DNA from: Ignavibacterium sp.
GTDB taxonomy: Bacteria > Bacteroidota > Ignavibacteria > Ignavibacteriales > Ignavibacteriaceae
DNA length: 43,070 nucleotides
Assembly: GCA_025056745.1 (NCBI GenBank)
Contig: JANWVQ010000017.1
Coordinates: 1-43,070 of the forward strand
Reading direction: 5' to 3'
Position 1 is the first letter of the stretch. The number at the start of each line of letters is the position of its first letter. The notes under the pieces were generated by a model. That model searched no databases, was not told the origin of the DNA, and saw only the letters and a list, made by a program, of their open reading frames with translations. Positions 25,922 to 34,506 of this stretch are shown piece after piece. Position numbers and translations under genes: made by a program.

Positions 25922-26707
25922 ATGGGAAAAATAATTGCAATAGCAAATCAAAAAGGAGGAGTGGGAAAAACTACTTCTGCTGTAAACCTCTCCTCTTCTT
26001 TAGCAAGTGCCGAGAAAAAAACCTTGCTAATAGATATAGATCCACAAGCCAATTCAACTAGTGGATTAGGAATCCATAATGTTTCGATTTCAGTTTATGA
26101 CTTATTAATAGGTGAGAAGAAAGCAGAGGAGGTTACATTAAATTCTTTTGTTCCTTTTTTAGATTTAATACCTTCACATATTAATCTCGTGGGAGCCGAG
26201 ATTGAACTGATAAATTTTCCTTCTAGAGAATTAATTCTCAAAAAAAGTCTTTTACCAATAATTGAAAAGTATGATTATATAATTATTGATTGTCCTCCAT
26301 CGCTTGGTTTATTGACTTTGAATGCACTCACAGCTGCTGATTCCGTTTTAATTCCTGTTCAATGTGAATATTACGCTTTAGAAGGCTTAGGTAAATTATT
26401 GAATACAATTAACATTGTTAAAAAACATTATAATAAAAATCTTATAGTAGAAGGTGTTTTACTCACTATGTTTGATGCACGGTTGAGACTTTCTCACCAA
26501 GTTGCTGAAGAAGTAAAAAAATATTTCGGTGATAAAGTTTTCAATACAATAATCCATAGAAATGTCAGAATATCAGAAGCACCGAGTTATGGAAAACCAA
26601 TTATTTACTATGATGCTATCTCATCCGGTGCAAAAAATTATATGTCTTTAGCCTCAGAAATTATAGAACGCAATTCTCAAAAAATAAATCAAGTTGCAAA
26701 TGTCTAA
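25922..26707 (+). CDS. parA: Chromosome-partitioning ATPase ParA (Soj)
   Basis: Walker-type ATPase that binds DNA nonspecifically and drives segregation of ParB-parS complexes. 261 residues with deviant Walker A KGGVGKTT (11-18), [14 protein letters not shown] (near 38-51), [16 protein letters not shown] and a C-terminal [14 protein letters not shown] that is typical of chromosomal ParA. SD AAGGA precedes the ATG. Its end overlaps parB by 8 bp. I saw no canonical parS palindrome in the window. Confidence 0.95.
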   Translation: MGKIIAIANQKGGVGKTTSAVNLSSSLASAEKKTLLIDIDPQANSTSGLGIHNVSISVYDLLIGEKKAEEVTLNSFVPFLDLIPSHINLVGAEIELINFPSRELILKKSLLPIIEKYDYIIIDCPPSLGLLTLNALTAADSVLIPVQCEYYALEGLGKLLNTINIVKKHYNKNLIVEGVLLTMFDARLRLSHQVAEEVKKYFGDKVFNTIIHRNVRISEAPSYGKPIIYYDAISSGAKNYMSLASEIIERNSQKINQVANV

Positions 26708-27638
26708 AGTAAGATCAAGTTTGGGTAGAGGATTGGATGCTCTTTTAAGTTCATCACTTAATGAAGAAAAAGAACTTAAAATAAATGAAGATCTTTCTAA
26801 TCTAAGATTGGATGATGGTAAGCAGGAAAATGTTCTTGTGAAAATTTCTGTGGATCTAATACAACCAAATCCTTTTCAACCGCGAATGACTTTTGATCCT
26901 GTCGCTTTAGAAGAACTTAAAAAATCAATTCTATTAAATGGTTTGATTCAACCAATTACTGTAAGAAGAACTCCAAATAATCAATATCAACTCGTCTCAG
27001 GTGAACGTAGATTAAGAGCATTCAAAGAATTAGGATTCAGAGAAATACCATCATATATAATTAAAGTTGAATCAGACGAAATTCTTCTCGCACTTGCTTT
27101 GATAGAAAACATTCAAAGAGAGAGACTGAATCCAATTGAAGTTGCGCAAGCATACAAAAGACTAATGAATGAGTGTCATTTGACTCAAGAAGAAATTGCA
27201 GAAAAAGTTGGCAAAGACCGTACTACAGTAGCTAACACGCTTAGATTACTAAAATTGCCCGAAATAGTTCAAAAAGCACTAATTGAAGAAAAAATCACGA
27301 TGGGACACGCTAGAGCTATTTTAAGCCTACCAAATGAAAAATTACAAATATTGGCTTTTCAAAAAGTAGTTGATGAAAGTTTATCTGTTCGTAAAATTGA
27401 AAAGCTCGCTAAATCTGTAAATAAATCAGGTGCCGCAGCTTTAGGACATCAAACCACCAGAAATCAAAACATTCATATAAATGAAATTGAAGATAGAATT
27501 CAAAAAGTATTAGGAACAAAAGTCATCTGCAATCAAAAATCAAATGGCTCAGGAGAATTAATAATTCATTTTTATTCAAATGATGAATTAGAAAGATTAC
27601 TCGAAATGATTGAATCATTAAATGATAAAATTAATTAA
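26700..27638 (+). CDS. parB: Chromosome-partitioning protein ParB (Spo0J)
   Basis: ATG 26700 gives [17 protein letters not shown], the typical ParB opening; an upstream in-frame TTG at 26694 adds two residues and is less likely. 312 residues. CTP-binding N-domain with [37 protein letters not shown] (box II) and [14 protein letters not shown], followed by a helix-turn-helix ([24 protein letters not shown]) and a C-terminal dimerisation part. It overlaps parA by 8 bp and the DUF5683 gene by 17 bp. Confidence 0.95.
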   Translation: MSKVRSSLGRGLDALLSSSLNEEKELKINEDLSNLRLDDGKQENVLVKISVDLIQPNPFQPRMTFDPVALEELKKSILLNGLIQPITVRRTPNNQYQLVSGERRLRAFKELGFREIPSYIIKVESDEILLALALIENIQRERLNPIEVAQAYKRLMNECHLTQEEIAEKVGKDRTTVANTLRLLKLPEIVQKALIEEKITMGHARAILSLPNEKLQILAFQKVVDESLSVRKIEKLAKSVNKSGAAALGHQTTRNQNIHINEIEDRIQKVLGTKVICNQKSNGSGELIIHFYSNDELERLLEMIESLNDKIN

Positions 27639-28095
27639 AATACTTTTCTTTTTAGTCTTACTCACGTCAAATTTATTTTGCCAAATAGATACAAATTCAA
27701 TTCAAATAAAAGAAGATACAATATTTGTAATGAGAAAATCTCCTTGGGGAGCTGTGTTAAGAAGTGCTATAATTCCTGGGTTAGGCCAAGTTTATAATGA
27801 ATCTTATTGGAAAGTTCCAATAATTTGGGGATTAGCTGGTTGGTTTATTTATAACTGGAATGATCTAAATGATTTATATGCAAACAATAATCAACTTTAC
27901 AGACAGACAAATCAAAATATTTATAAAATAAGACGTAATTTTTATCGTAAACAAAGAGATCTTTTCACGATTTATCTTGGATTATTATATTTCTTTAACT
28001 TAGTTGATGCTTATGTTGATGCTCATCTTTATGATTTTCAAATTGACTCAAATCAAATCAATGAACTGAAAATCAATATTGTAATTCGTTTTTAA
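27622..28095 (+). CDS. DUF5683 family protein
   Basis: 157 residues with a signal peptide or N-terminal membrane helix ([17 protein letters not shown]). The DUF5683 core is recognisable: KSPWGAVLRSAIIPGLGQVY, YNESYWKVPIIWGLAGW and a further hydrophobic segment FTIYLGLLYFFNLVDAYVD. Such proteins follow parAB in many Bacteroidota genomes; function is unknown. It begins 17 bp inside the parB 3' end and its stop overlaps the next start (TAATG). Confidence 0.82.
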   Translation: MIKLIKILFFLVLLTSNLFCQIDTNSIQIKEDTIFVMRKSPWGAVLRSAIIPGLGQVYNESYWKVPIIWGLAGWFIYNWNDLNDLYANNNQLYRQTNQNIYKIRRNFYRKQRDLFTIYLGLLYFFNLVDAYVDAHLYDFQIDSNQINELKINIVIRF

Positions 28096-28811
28096 TGAAT
28101 AAAAATACCTTTAATTGCCCGAATTGTCATCTTGAAAATCCTTTCTACAACTTTAAGTGTTATAATTGTAATTTCGTTTTAAGGGACAGAATTCCGAATA
28201 TCGATCTCGGAGAAATAATTTCGAAATTGATAGAGTCACCTAAAGAAGCATTTAATAAAATTATTCTATCAGAGAAAAAAAACTATTTAACACTTCTTAT
28301 TTTTTTTATCTCTTTAAGATTTTTAATAATATCGAGATTTATTTCAGTTCCTTACTCAGGAGATAAAATTCATTTTGATCTATTGACATCAATTCTTTAC
28401 TTCATTATTACTACTGGACTTCTGATTTTAATATTCTCATTCATACTTAAATTTTCATTTAAAGTTTTTAAGTTGAATTCAAGGTTAATTGATATTTATA
28501 GTACAGTTACTTATTCATTTATTCCACAAGTTTTTGCCGTAATTTTTATCTTTCCAGTTGAGGTAACAGTTTATGGAGAATTATTGTTTTCAAATAATCC
28601 ATATCCATATTCGGTCAAAGAAGGTGTTTTTTATGTTTTAGTTGGATTCGAAATTCTTACAGTAATTTGGTCAGTATTTTTAATGATTAAAGCAATATCA
28701 TCGTTCAAATTGAGTATAATTAAATCAATCGTCATAACATTAATATTAAACTCATTAACTGTCCTTTATTTAACAATTTCATCAAAAATTATTTTTCAAA
28801 ATGAATTATAA
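28095..28811 (+). CDS. Zinc-ribbon plus Yip1-like membrane protein
   Basis: 238 residues. An N-terminal treble-type zinc ribbon, C8-x2-C11 and C22-x2-C25 (NCPNCHLENPF; FKCYNCNF), is followed by a linker (DLGEIISKLIESPKEAFNKI, resembling the start of Yip1 domains) and five hydrophobic helices between about 60 and 235. Yip1-like membrane proteins in bacteria have no settled function. Overlaps of 1 bp with the upstream and 11 bp with the downstream gene place it firmly in the parAB-nadB run. Confidence 0.75.
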   Translation: MNKNTFNCPNCHLENPFYNFKCYNCNFVLRDRIPNIDLGEIISKLIESPKEAFNKIILSEKKNYLTLLIFFISLRFLIISRFISVPYSGDKIHFDLLTSILYFIITTGLLILIFSFILKFSFKVFKLNSRLIDIYSTVTYSFIPQVFAVIFIFPVEVTVYGELLFSNNPYPYSVKEGVFYVLVGFEILTVIWSVFLMIKAISSFKLSIIKSIVITLILNSLTVLYLTISSKIIFQNEL

Positions 28812-30423
28812 AACTGATGTTTTAATAATTGGCAGTGGAATTTCTGGATTATTTGCAGCACTGAAAATCTCAGAATTTGCTGAAGTAATATTAATCACAA
28901 AAAAAGATAAAACGGAATCAAACACTAATTATGCACAAGGTGGAATTGCATCTGTTATTGACACAAATGATTCTTTTGAAAAACACATAGAAGATACCTT
29001 GATTGCAGGAGCAGGATTATGTCATAGAGAAGCAGTTGAAATTATGGTAAAAGAAGGCCCTGAAAGAATTAGAGATCTAATAACAATTGGAACTCAATTC
29101 ACAAAAAAAGATGGCAAATTTGATTTAGTCAGAGAAGGTGGTCACTCACATTCGAGAATTTTACACGCAAAAGATTTCACGGGACAGGAAATTGAAAGAG
29201 CTTTAGTAAACGCTGTTATGAGTAAAACAAATATTCTGGTTTTAGAGAATATTACTGCAATCGACTTTCTGACAGAGCATAATTTATCAGAAATGAAAAA
29301 CAGTAAAATAGAAAACAAGAATTGTTGGGGAGCTTATGCTTTGGATAATCAAAAAAATCAAGTTATAAAAATTCAAGCAAAGGCAACTTTACTCGCCAGC
29401 GGCGGTTTAGGACAAGTTTATCTTCATACTACAAATCCTAAAATCGCTACTGGAGATGGTTTTGCAATGGCTTACAGAGCTGGAGTTAAAATTGCTAATA
29501 TGGAATTTATTCAATTTCATCCTACTTCACTTTATGGCTCATCCTCTTTGCCTGAATTTGAATCGAGGACATTTTTAATATCAGAGGCAGTTCGTGGATT
29601 TGGTGGTATTTTGAGAACGAAAGATGGTAACACTTTTATGGAAAAGTACGATCACCGAAGGGAATTAGCTCCCCGAGATATAGTTGCTCGTGCGATAGAT
29701 AATGAACTCAAGAAAAGGGGAGATGATTATATCTATTTAGATATTACATTCAAAGATAGTAATGAAATAATTGAACGATTTCCAAACATATACAATACCT
29801 GTAAAAAACTCGGAATAGATATTACTAAAGATTACATACCTGTCGTTCCCTCTGCACATTATGCCTGCGGCGGTGTTTTGATTGATCATTTCGCAAGAAC
29901 TTCATTAAATGGGTTATTTGCTTGTGGTGAGGTTTCTATGTCAGGAGTTCACGGTGCTAATAGACTTGCTAGTAACTCTCTTCTAGAAGCAATTGTTTTT
30001 GCTGAAAGAGCCTCTAAATCAATTAAAGAATTTTTGCTAAATGAGAATGTAAAAATTCCTGATATTCCTGATTGGGATGACTCAGGAACTTTAACACAAG
30101 ATGAAAAAATATTAGTTACGCATACTATCAAAGAAGTTAAACATACTATGTGGGATTATGTTGGAATTGTAAGATCAAACAAAAGACTCCAAAGAGCAAA
30201 AACAAGAATTTCAATTTTATATCAGGAAAATGAAAGTCTTTACAAAAAGACAAAAATTTATAATGATATTTTGGAAGCAAGAAACTTAATAGCTTGCGCT
30301 TATATGATTATCAAATGCGCAGAGATGAGAAAGGAGAGCAGAGGACTTCATTATATAATTGACTATCCTGAATCAGATCCTGATTTTCTTTCTGATACAA
30401 TTATCCAGAATAAATTTTACTAA
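28801..30423 (+). CDS. nadB: L-aspartate oxidase
   Basis: Flavoenzyme converting L-aspartate to iminoaspartate, the first step of de novo NAD synthesis. 540 residues. FAD-binding IIGSGISGLFAALK near the N-terminus, TNYAQGGIASVI, EGGHSHSRILHAKDFTG (active-site region distinguishing NadB), LASGGLGQVYLHTTNP, FIQFHPTSLY, and CGGVLIDHFARTSLNGLFACGE. The succinate dehydrogenase paralogue SdhA lies at 39414 and lacks the NadB-specific stretches. nadA and nadC are not in the window. It overlaps the Yip1-like gene by 11 bp. Confidence 0.95.
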   Translation: MNYKTDVLIIGSGISGLFAALKISEFAEVILITKKDKTESNTNYAQGGIASVIDTNDSFEKHIEDTLIAGAGLCHREAVEIMVKEGPERIRDLITIGTQFTKKDGKFDLVREGGHSHSRILHAKDFTGQEIERALVNAVMSKTNILVLENITAIDFLTEHNLSEMKNSKIENKNCWGAYALDNQKNQVIKIQAKATLLASGGLGQVYLHTTNPKIATGDGFAMAYRAGVKIANMEFIQFHPTSLYGSSSLPEFESRTFLISEAVRGFGGILRTKDGNTFMEKYDHRRELAPRDIVARAIDNELKKRGDDYIYLDITFKDSNEIIERFPNIYNTCKKLGIDITKDYIPVVPSAHYACGGVLIDHFARTSLNGLFACGEVSMSGVHGANRLASNSLLEAIVFAERASKSIKEFLLNENVKIPDIPDWDDSGTLTQDEKILVTHTIKEVKHTMWDYVGIVRSNKRLQRAKTRISILYQENESLYKKTKIYNDILEARNLIACAYMIIKCAEMRKESRGLHYIIDYPESDPDFLSDTIIQNKFY

Positions 30424-30488
30424 TTCAATTTTCTTGTTTTGTATAAGATTGATTATTTATAAATTTGATCTTAAAAGAAGGAGGGAAT

Positions 30489-31304
30489 ATGAACCTTAAT
30501 AATAATGAAGAATATCTTTCCGCCTATGAAAAAGCTGCAAAAGAAGGAATAGATCCAAGATGTATTCCTCAAAAATTAACAGGAGAAGTTCCGATTCACG
30601 ATAAAATTATATATCCAAACTATTCAGAAGAAGAACACGACATTTGGAAATTTCTTTATAACAGACAGATGAATTTCCTGCCGAATAGAGCAGCTGACGA
30701 ATACTTATTCGGTGTTGAGAAATTAAAATTAACAGAAGACAGAATTCCATCACTTAAAGAAATTAGTTACGTATTTTATGATACGACCGGGTGGAAAGTT
30801 GCCCGTGTGCCAGGACTAATTGATGTAGAGGATTTCTTTAAATTAATTAGTCAGCGAATATTTCCATCAACAGATTACATTCGTAAAAAGGAAGAATTAG
30901 ATTATACGCCTGCTCCTGATTTATTCCACGATATTTTTGGACATATGCCTATGCTTACTAATAATAGTTTTGCAAATTTCTATCAGAAATTTGGAATAGC
31001 TTCATTAAATGCTAATCCAATAGATAGAAAACAACTTGAAACATTTCATTGGTTTACGGTTGAATTCGGTTTAATAAAAACTGCCAAAGGAACTAGAATT
31101 TATGGTGCAGGAATTCTATCATCACTTGGTGAAGTTCAACACGCTCTTTCGGATGAGGTTGAAGTTAGAGAATTTGATCCTGATAAAATTGTAATGCAAG
31201 AATACGATGTATGGCACTTACAACCAATCTTATTTGCAATAGAATCTTTTGAGCAACTTGAAGAGGGATTTAATTATTGGTGCAATAAAAAGAAAATTTT
31301 ATAG
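30489..31304 (+). CDS. phhA: Phenylalanine 4-hydroxylase
   Basis: Iron- and tetrahydropterin-dependent enzyme converting phenylalanine to tyrosine. ATG 30489 is chosen because AAGGAGGG at 30478-30485 is well placed; an in-frame TTG at 30465 would swallow it. 271 residues, the compact bacterial form without regulatory domain. The 2-His-1-Glu iron site is complete: H147 and H152 in PDLFHDIFGHMPML and E192 in HWFTVEFGL, with spacings of 5 and 40 as in the human enzyme. The recycling enzyme PhhB is at 6904. It may form its own unit, since a 65-bp gap precedes it. Confidence 0.95.
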   Translation: MNLNNNEEYLSAYEKAAKEGIDPRCIPQKLTGEVPIHDKIIYPNYSEEEHDIWKFLYNRQMNFLPNRAADEYLFGVEKLKLTEDRIPSLKEISYVFYDTTGWKVARVPGLIDVEDFFKLISQRIFPSTDYIRKKEELDYTPAPDLFHDIFGHMPMLTNNSFANFYQKFGIASLNANPIDRKQLETFHWFTVEFGLIKTAKGTRIYGAGILSSLGEVQHALSDEVEVREFDPDKIVMQEYDVWHLQPILFAIESFEQLEEGFNYWCNKKKIL

Positions 31305-31305
31305 G

Positions 31306-31863
31306 TTATTTAATTATTCTTGAAATTTCTTTGAATTCATTTGTTCCACAAACTTCAAGTAATTCAAATAATACAGATTCCGTTGTTGTAACTTCAGCAC
31401 CTAAAGTTTGCATTCTTGATATTGCAATTTCATAATCGATTTGTTTTCTTGAAGATACTGCATCCGCAACAAGATTCACTTGAAATTCATTTGCAATTAA
31501 ATCAAGAACAGTTTGTTGAACACAAACGTGGGTCTCTATTCCACAAACAACTATTTGCTTTAAGTTTTTATTAACAAATTCATCAAATAGTCCTTCAGCA
31601 CCTGAACAACTAAAACTCATTTTTTGAAAAGCTGTGTATCCTTCCAATTCATCTAAAATAATTTTTGAAGTTTGACCAAGACCTTTGGGATATTGCTCTG
31701 TAAAAAAAATTGGTAGATTCAATGTCTTAAAACCTTTGATTAGTTTTATAGCATTTTGAAGAACATTTTCATAATTGTTTATAACAGGTAAAATTCTTTC
31801 CTGTAGATCAATTATTAAAAGTCCTGTTTTGTTTCTTTTGAGTATTAATGGATGTCTTTTCAT
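31306..31863 (-). CDS. Isochorismatase-family cysteine hydrolase
   Basis: 185 residues with the complete catalytic triad of the family: D19 (LLIIDLQERI), K81 (FQKMSF) and C114 (GIETHVCVQQT). The cis-peptide stretch CGIETH is typical of YcaC-like or nicotinamidase-like members. Substrate unknown. It lies 30 bp downstream of the C39-like peptidase gene on the same strand, so the two may be cotranscribed. It converges with phhA, with stops 1 bp apart. Confidence 0.88.
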   Translation of the reverse strand: MKRHPLILKRNKTGLLIIDLQERILPVINNYENVLQNAIKLIKGFKTLNLPIFFTEQYPKGLGQTSKIILDELEGYTAFQKMSFSCSGAEGLFDEFVNKNLKQIVVCGIETHVCVQQTVLDLIANEFQVNLVADAVSSRKQIDYEIAISRMQTLGAEVTTTESVLFELLEVCGTNEFKEISRIIK

Positions 31864-31893
31864 ATTTTCTCCAAAAGATTATAGATTAAAAAT

Positions 31894-32730
31894 TTAGTAG
31901 ATTTTTTCCATACCGTATTTTCCACAAGAATACATCATTAAAATCGAAGCTAAATCAATTAAAGCTTTTTTTTGTTCGTCAGCGTGAATTACAAGATCAT
32001 AAACCTCTGCCATAAATTGAAAATTTGTAAGAATCTTTTTAAGTTCTCTTAAGGAAGGTTCTCCGTGCCAATAAGCTACTTGTTTTACTAATAACTTTTC
32101 ATATCTTCTAAGAAAATCTTTGAATGAAATAAGATGAGTTGTATTTGCGTGTCGTGGATGACAAATTGAAATTAAATCATTAAAATACTTATCCCAATTT
32201 TTTGCAAGCTCTTTATTTCTTAGATCCATTATATAACGAACGGCATCCAAAGTAAATCTGGCTTTCGTAGTAACCTTGAATTGAGGAATGATCGCATAAC
32301 CATCAAAACTTATAGTATCAACATCTTCATCATAATATTTCCATCTTTTTAGAAGTTGATGAGGAGTCAGAATTGATATTACTTTATCCAATGAACTATC
32401 AGTAATAATAAATTTCTTTTGTTGAACATTAACTACTGTAAACCAATGTCCCCAATTATCAACACTAAGAATACAAGGGTAACCTTTTTTAATATGCTCT
32501 GTCAAAGATTTTATAGCTGTTTTTGGTTCTTCGCTTTTAAAGTATTTCATTTTGCAATCATAAAATTTAGCAGCTTTAGCAAGCCCAATTTCATCTGTAC
32601 CATACCACCAAGTACTACCAGCTTTTTGAGCAATTTTATATTCACTTTCAAATCTGCCTAACATAACTAAGGCATATTTAAGAGCAAAAGGACCACATTG
32701 ATATTTATTAGGTTGAGGATAGAAGCTCAT
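31894..32730 (-). CDS. C39-like cysteine peptidase with uncharacterised helical C-terminal domain
   Basis: 278 residues, no signal peptide or membrane helix, so probably cytoplasmic. The first 145 residues have the papain-like C39 arrangement: oxyanion Q11 and nucleophile C12 (NKYQCGPFALKYAL), H95 (DNWGHWFTVV) and D111 (FIITDSS). C39 peptidases cleave after Gly-Gly-type leaders when attached to transporters, but here no transporter is fused. Residues 150-278 are helical, with HPRH and YWHGEPSLRELKK, and match nothing I know. It is transcribed away from an ATP-grasp ligase with 73 bp between the start codons. Cleavage target is not predictable. Confidence 0.72.
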   Translation of the reverse strand: MSFYPQPNKYQCGPFALKYALVMLGRFESEYKIAQKAGSTWWYGTDEIGLAKAAKFYDCKMKYFKSEEPKTAIKSLTEHIKKGYPCILSVDNWGHWFTVVNVQQKKFIITDSSLDKVISILTPHQLLKRWKYYDEDVDTISFDGYAIIPQFKVTTKARFTLDAVRYIMDLRNKELAKNWDKYFNDLISICHPRHANTTHLISFKDFLRRYEKLLVKQVAYWHGEPSLRELKKILTNFQFMAEVYDLVIHADEQKKALIDLASILMMYSCGKYGMEKIY

Positions 32731-32803
32731 ATCTTTTGAATTTTTTCAATGCAAACATATAAAAACATACTATTATTTGTAATTCTTAAACTAAATTTGC
32801 ATT
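32731..32803. promoter_or_regulatory. Divergent promoter region of the C39 peptidase and ATP-grasp genes
   Basis: This 73-bp spacer contains one TAnnTTTG element for each direction: TATGTTTG on the minus strand (32752-32759) and TAAATTTG on the plus strand (32792-32799). Neither has a TTTG box at the expected 19-21 nt upstream. The plus-strand element lies only 4 nt before the ATP-grasp ATG, so if functional that mRNA would be leaderless or nearly so. Confidence 0.35.
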
Positions 32804-33874
32804 ATGAAAATTAAACAAAAATTAGTTGCTCTCTATTTCAATGAACCAAATCCAGAACTATACAGAAAAATAGATTTTAGTTCTGATAATCTGCATTTCG
32901 AGCCTTACTTCGAAATTGATAAATCAACTCCACTTGAAGAATATGATAAAATGGTTAATAAGTTAAAAAAATCTGGAATAGATGCTTACAGTCTAAATAT
33001 TAAGGATAACTTGAATACATTGTTGAATGATTACTTCACAAATAAACCAGATGTTGTTTTTAATTTTATAGAATTATTTCAAGAAAAAGTAGAATTAGAG
33101 TCAAATATCGTTGGTCTTTTTGAATTGCTTGATATTCCTTACACTGGTGCTCCAATGATGGCTTTGTTGAATTGTCAGAATAAATATTTATCAAAAAGAA
33201 TTCTTAGATATTATAACATTCCAACTCCAGATTTCTTTTTTGTTGATAAAAAAAATGGCAAGTTCAAAAACAATCTAAATTTTCCTCTTATTGTAAAGCC
33301 AGTTTGTGAAGATGCAAGTGTTGGAATTGACAATAATTCAATTGTTCATAATGAAAGAGAATTAAAAAAGAGATTAGAATATGTTTTTGAAAAAATAAAT
33401 CAATCTGCAATTGTTGAACAATACATAGATGGAAGGGAAGTAAATGTTTCAATATTGGGTGATAAATACCCGGTTGTTTTACCACTCAGTGAAATAGATT
33501 TTTCAGAAATGCCAGACCATCTATACGGTATTGTAAGTTATCAAGCCAAATGGGATCCATTGCACGAAGCATATCATAAGACGATTCCAATCTGTCCGGC
33601 TCAATTGCCCAAAAAGGTTGAGAAAAAAATTAAGGAAATTTCTATTTCAGCATTTAAGATTATGGGTGTGAGAGATTATGCAAGAGTTGATATTAGATTG
33701 GACAAGGCACTGAAGCCCTATGTATTGGAAGTTAATCCTAATCCAGATTTAACTGAAGATGCTGGTTTTATGCGTTCCGCAAAAGCTGCAGGATTTTCTT
33801 ATGTAAAAACTTTAAAGAAAATAATTCAATTTGCCATTGAGAGGAATAAAAAAAGGCTGCCAAAAAAATTTTAG
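32804..33874 (+). CDS. D-Ala-D-Ala-ligase-like ATP-grasp enzyme
   Basis: 356 residues. ATP-grasp carboxylate-amine ligase fold: substrate domain (about 1-115), then CQNKYLSKRILRYYNIPTPD, the ATP-binding FPLIVKPVCEDASVGID, EQYIDGREVNVSILGD, and the metal-binding ARVDIRLDKA...YVLEVNPNPDLT (Glu and Asn ligands present). It resembles Ddl but is longer and lacks the standard Ddl opening GGxSxEhevS, so it is probably not the cell-wall D-Ala-D-Ala ligase. No mur genes are near. The divergent C39-like peptidase neighbour suggests making and cutting a peptide-like product, which is inference. The stop codon lies in the loop of a hairpin terminator. Confidence 0.82.
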   Translation: MKIKQKLVALYFNEPNPELYRKIDFSSDNLHFEPYFEIDKSTPLEEYDKMVNKLKKSGIDAYSLNIKDNLNTLLNDYFTNKPDVVFNFIELFQEKVELESNIVGLFELLDIPYTGAPMMALLNCQNKYLSKRILRYYNIPTPDFFFVDKKNGKFKNNLNFPLIVKPVCEDASVGIDNNSIVHNERELKKRLEYVFEKINQSAIVEQYIDGREVNVSILGDKYPVVLPLSEIDFSEMPDHLYGIVSYQAKWDPLHEAYHKTIPICPAQLPKKVEKKIKEISISAFKIMGVRDYARVDIRLDKALKPYVLEVNPNPDLTEDAGFMRSAKAAGFSYVKTLKKIIQFAIERNKKRLPKKF

Positions 33875-33883
33875 CAGCCTTTC
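33851..33883. terminator. Hairpin terminator shared by converging transcripts
   Basis: Perfect 9-bp stem AAAGGCTGC (33852-33860) with GCAGCCTTT (33874-33882), 13-nt loop containing most of the ATP-grasp stop codon. On the minus strand the stem is followed by seven T residues, so it should stop transcripts of the B12 operon; in the plus direction the T-tract is short. Confidence 0.7.
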
Positions 33884-33905
33884 AATGAATTTTATCAAGA
33901 ACTTT

Positions 33906-34442
33906 TTACGTTTTCGATACTGCAGGAATTGGATTATAAATTTTTATTAACTCGTAAACACTAAACAAAAGCCCACTATACAATAAATCACCTAATACAT
34001 TATATGAGAAAAATGGTATTGCAGCTACATAACATTGAATAAGCCCATTTATATTTTGTGGATAAAACTTACTACCTAACCAAACACCAAAATTAGTTAT
34101 GATAAAAAAACTTATAGAAGATAATAGAGCAGCAATTAACACTCTATTAAAAGAAATTTGCTTCAACAAAAGAATTCCTATCCCAACTATCAAAGCAAAA
34201 CATAAGTAAACCAACCAACTTAGAGAATGAAAACCTATAATAGCATCAGTTAAAAACATAGCTGATATAGGTACTAAAAATGCATATTGTTTTTTGCTAA
34301 AATATGCACCACCAAATAAAGCAACAGCAGCTATAGGAGTAAAGTTTGGTGGATGTGGAATTAATCTTAGTAAAGAAGCAAAAAATACCATCAAAGTAAG
34401 TGTAAGAAATCCCGGTTTTATTTTTTTAACAATTTCAGTCAT
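33906..34442 (-). CDS. DUF6580-like membrane protein, possible vitamin-uptake component
   Basis: 178 residues with five to six hydrophobic helices. The segment HPPNFTPIAAVALFGGAYF and the following LVPISAMFLTDAIIGFH match the DUF6580 pattern, and the overall size and layout resemble substrate-binding S components of ECF transporters. It ends the minus-strand run that begins with the cobalamin riboswitch, so a role in cobalamin or precursor handling is plausible, but no substrate is shown by the sequence. SD AAAGGGA precedes the ATG. A 64-bp gap separates it from the CWC gene and contains a possible separate promoter. Confidence 0.75.
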   Translation of the reverse strand: MTEIVKKIKPGFLTLTLMVFFASLLRLIPHPPNFTPIAAVALFGGAYFSKKQYAFLVPISAMFLTDAIIGFHSLSWLVYLCFALIVGIGILLLKQISFNRVLIAALLSSISFFIITNFGVWLGSKFYPQNINGLIQCYVAAIPFFSYNVLGDLLYSGLLFSVYELIKIYNPIPAVSKT

Positions 34443-34473
34443 TTGAATCCCTTTCTAGATGAATTTTTATTGA

Positions 34474-34504
34474 CAAAAATAAAATTTTATAGCATCCTAA
34501 ACAA
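34474..34504 (-). promoter_or_regulatory. Candidate internal promoter for the DUF6580 gene
   Basis: On the minus strand TTG (34504-34502) is followed after 20 nt by TATTTTTG (34481-34474), matching a weak -33 and a full -7 (TAnnTTTG) Bacteroidota promoter. It lies about 32 nt before the ATG, within the gap after the CWC gene. Confidence 0.3.
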
Positions 34505-34506
34505 TT

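Noticed and set aside
25894-27640. A parS centromere near parAB
   Set aside because: I looked for the canonical GTTTCACGTGAAAC-type palindrome through the window by eye and saw no convincing copy; it may lie elsewhere on the chromosome.
31894-32730. Bacteriocin or RiPP export cluster based on the C39-like domain
   Set aside because: No ABC transporter, no double-glycine precursor peptide and no modification enzyme other than the ATP-grasp gene are present, so a standard export cluster is not supported.
32804-33874. Calling the ATP-grasp gene ddl
   Set aside because: The N-terminal Ddl signature is missing, the protein is longer, and no cell-wall genes are near; only the general ATP-grasp fold is supported.
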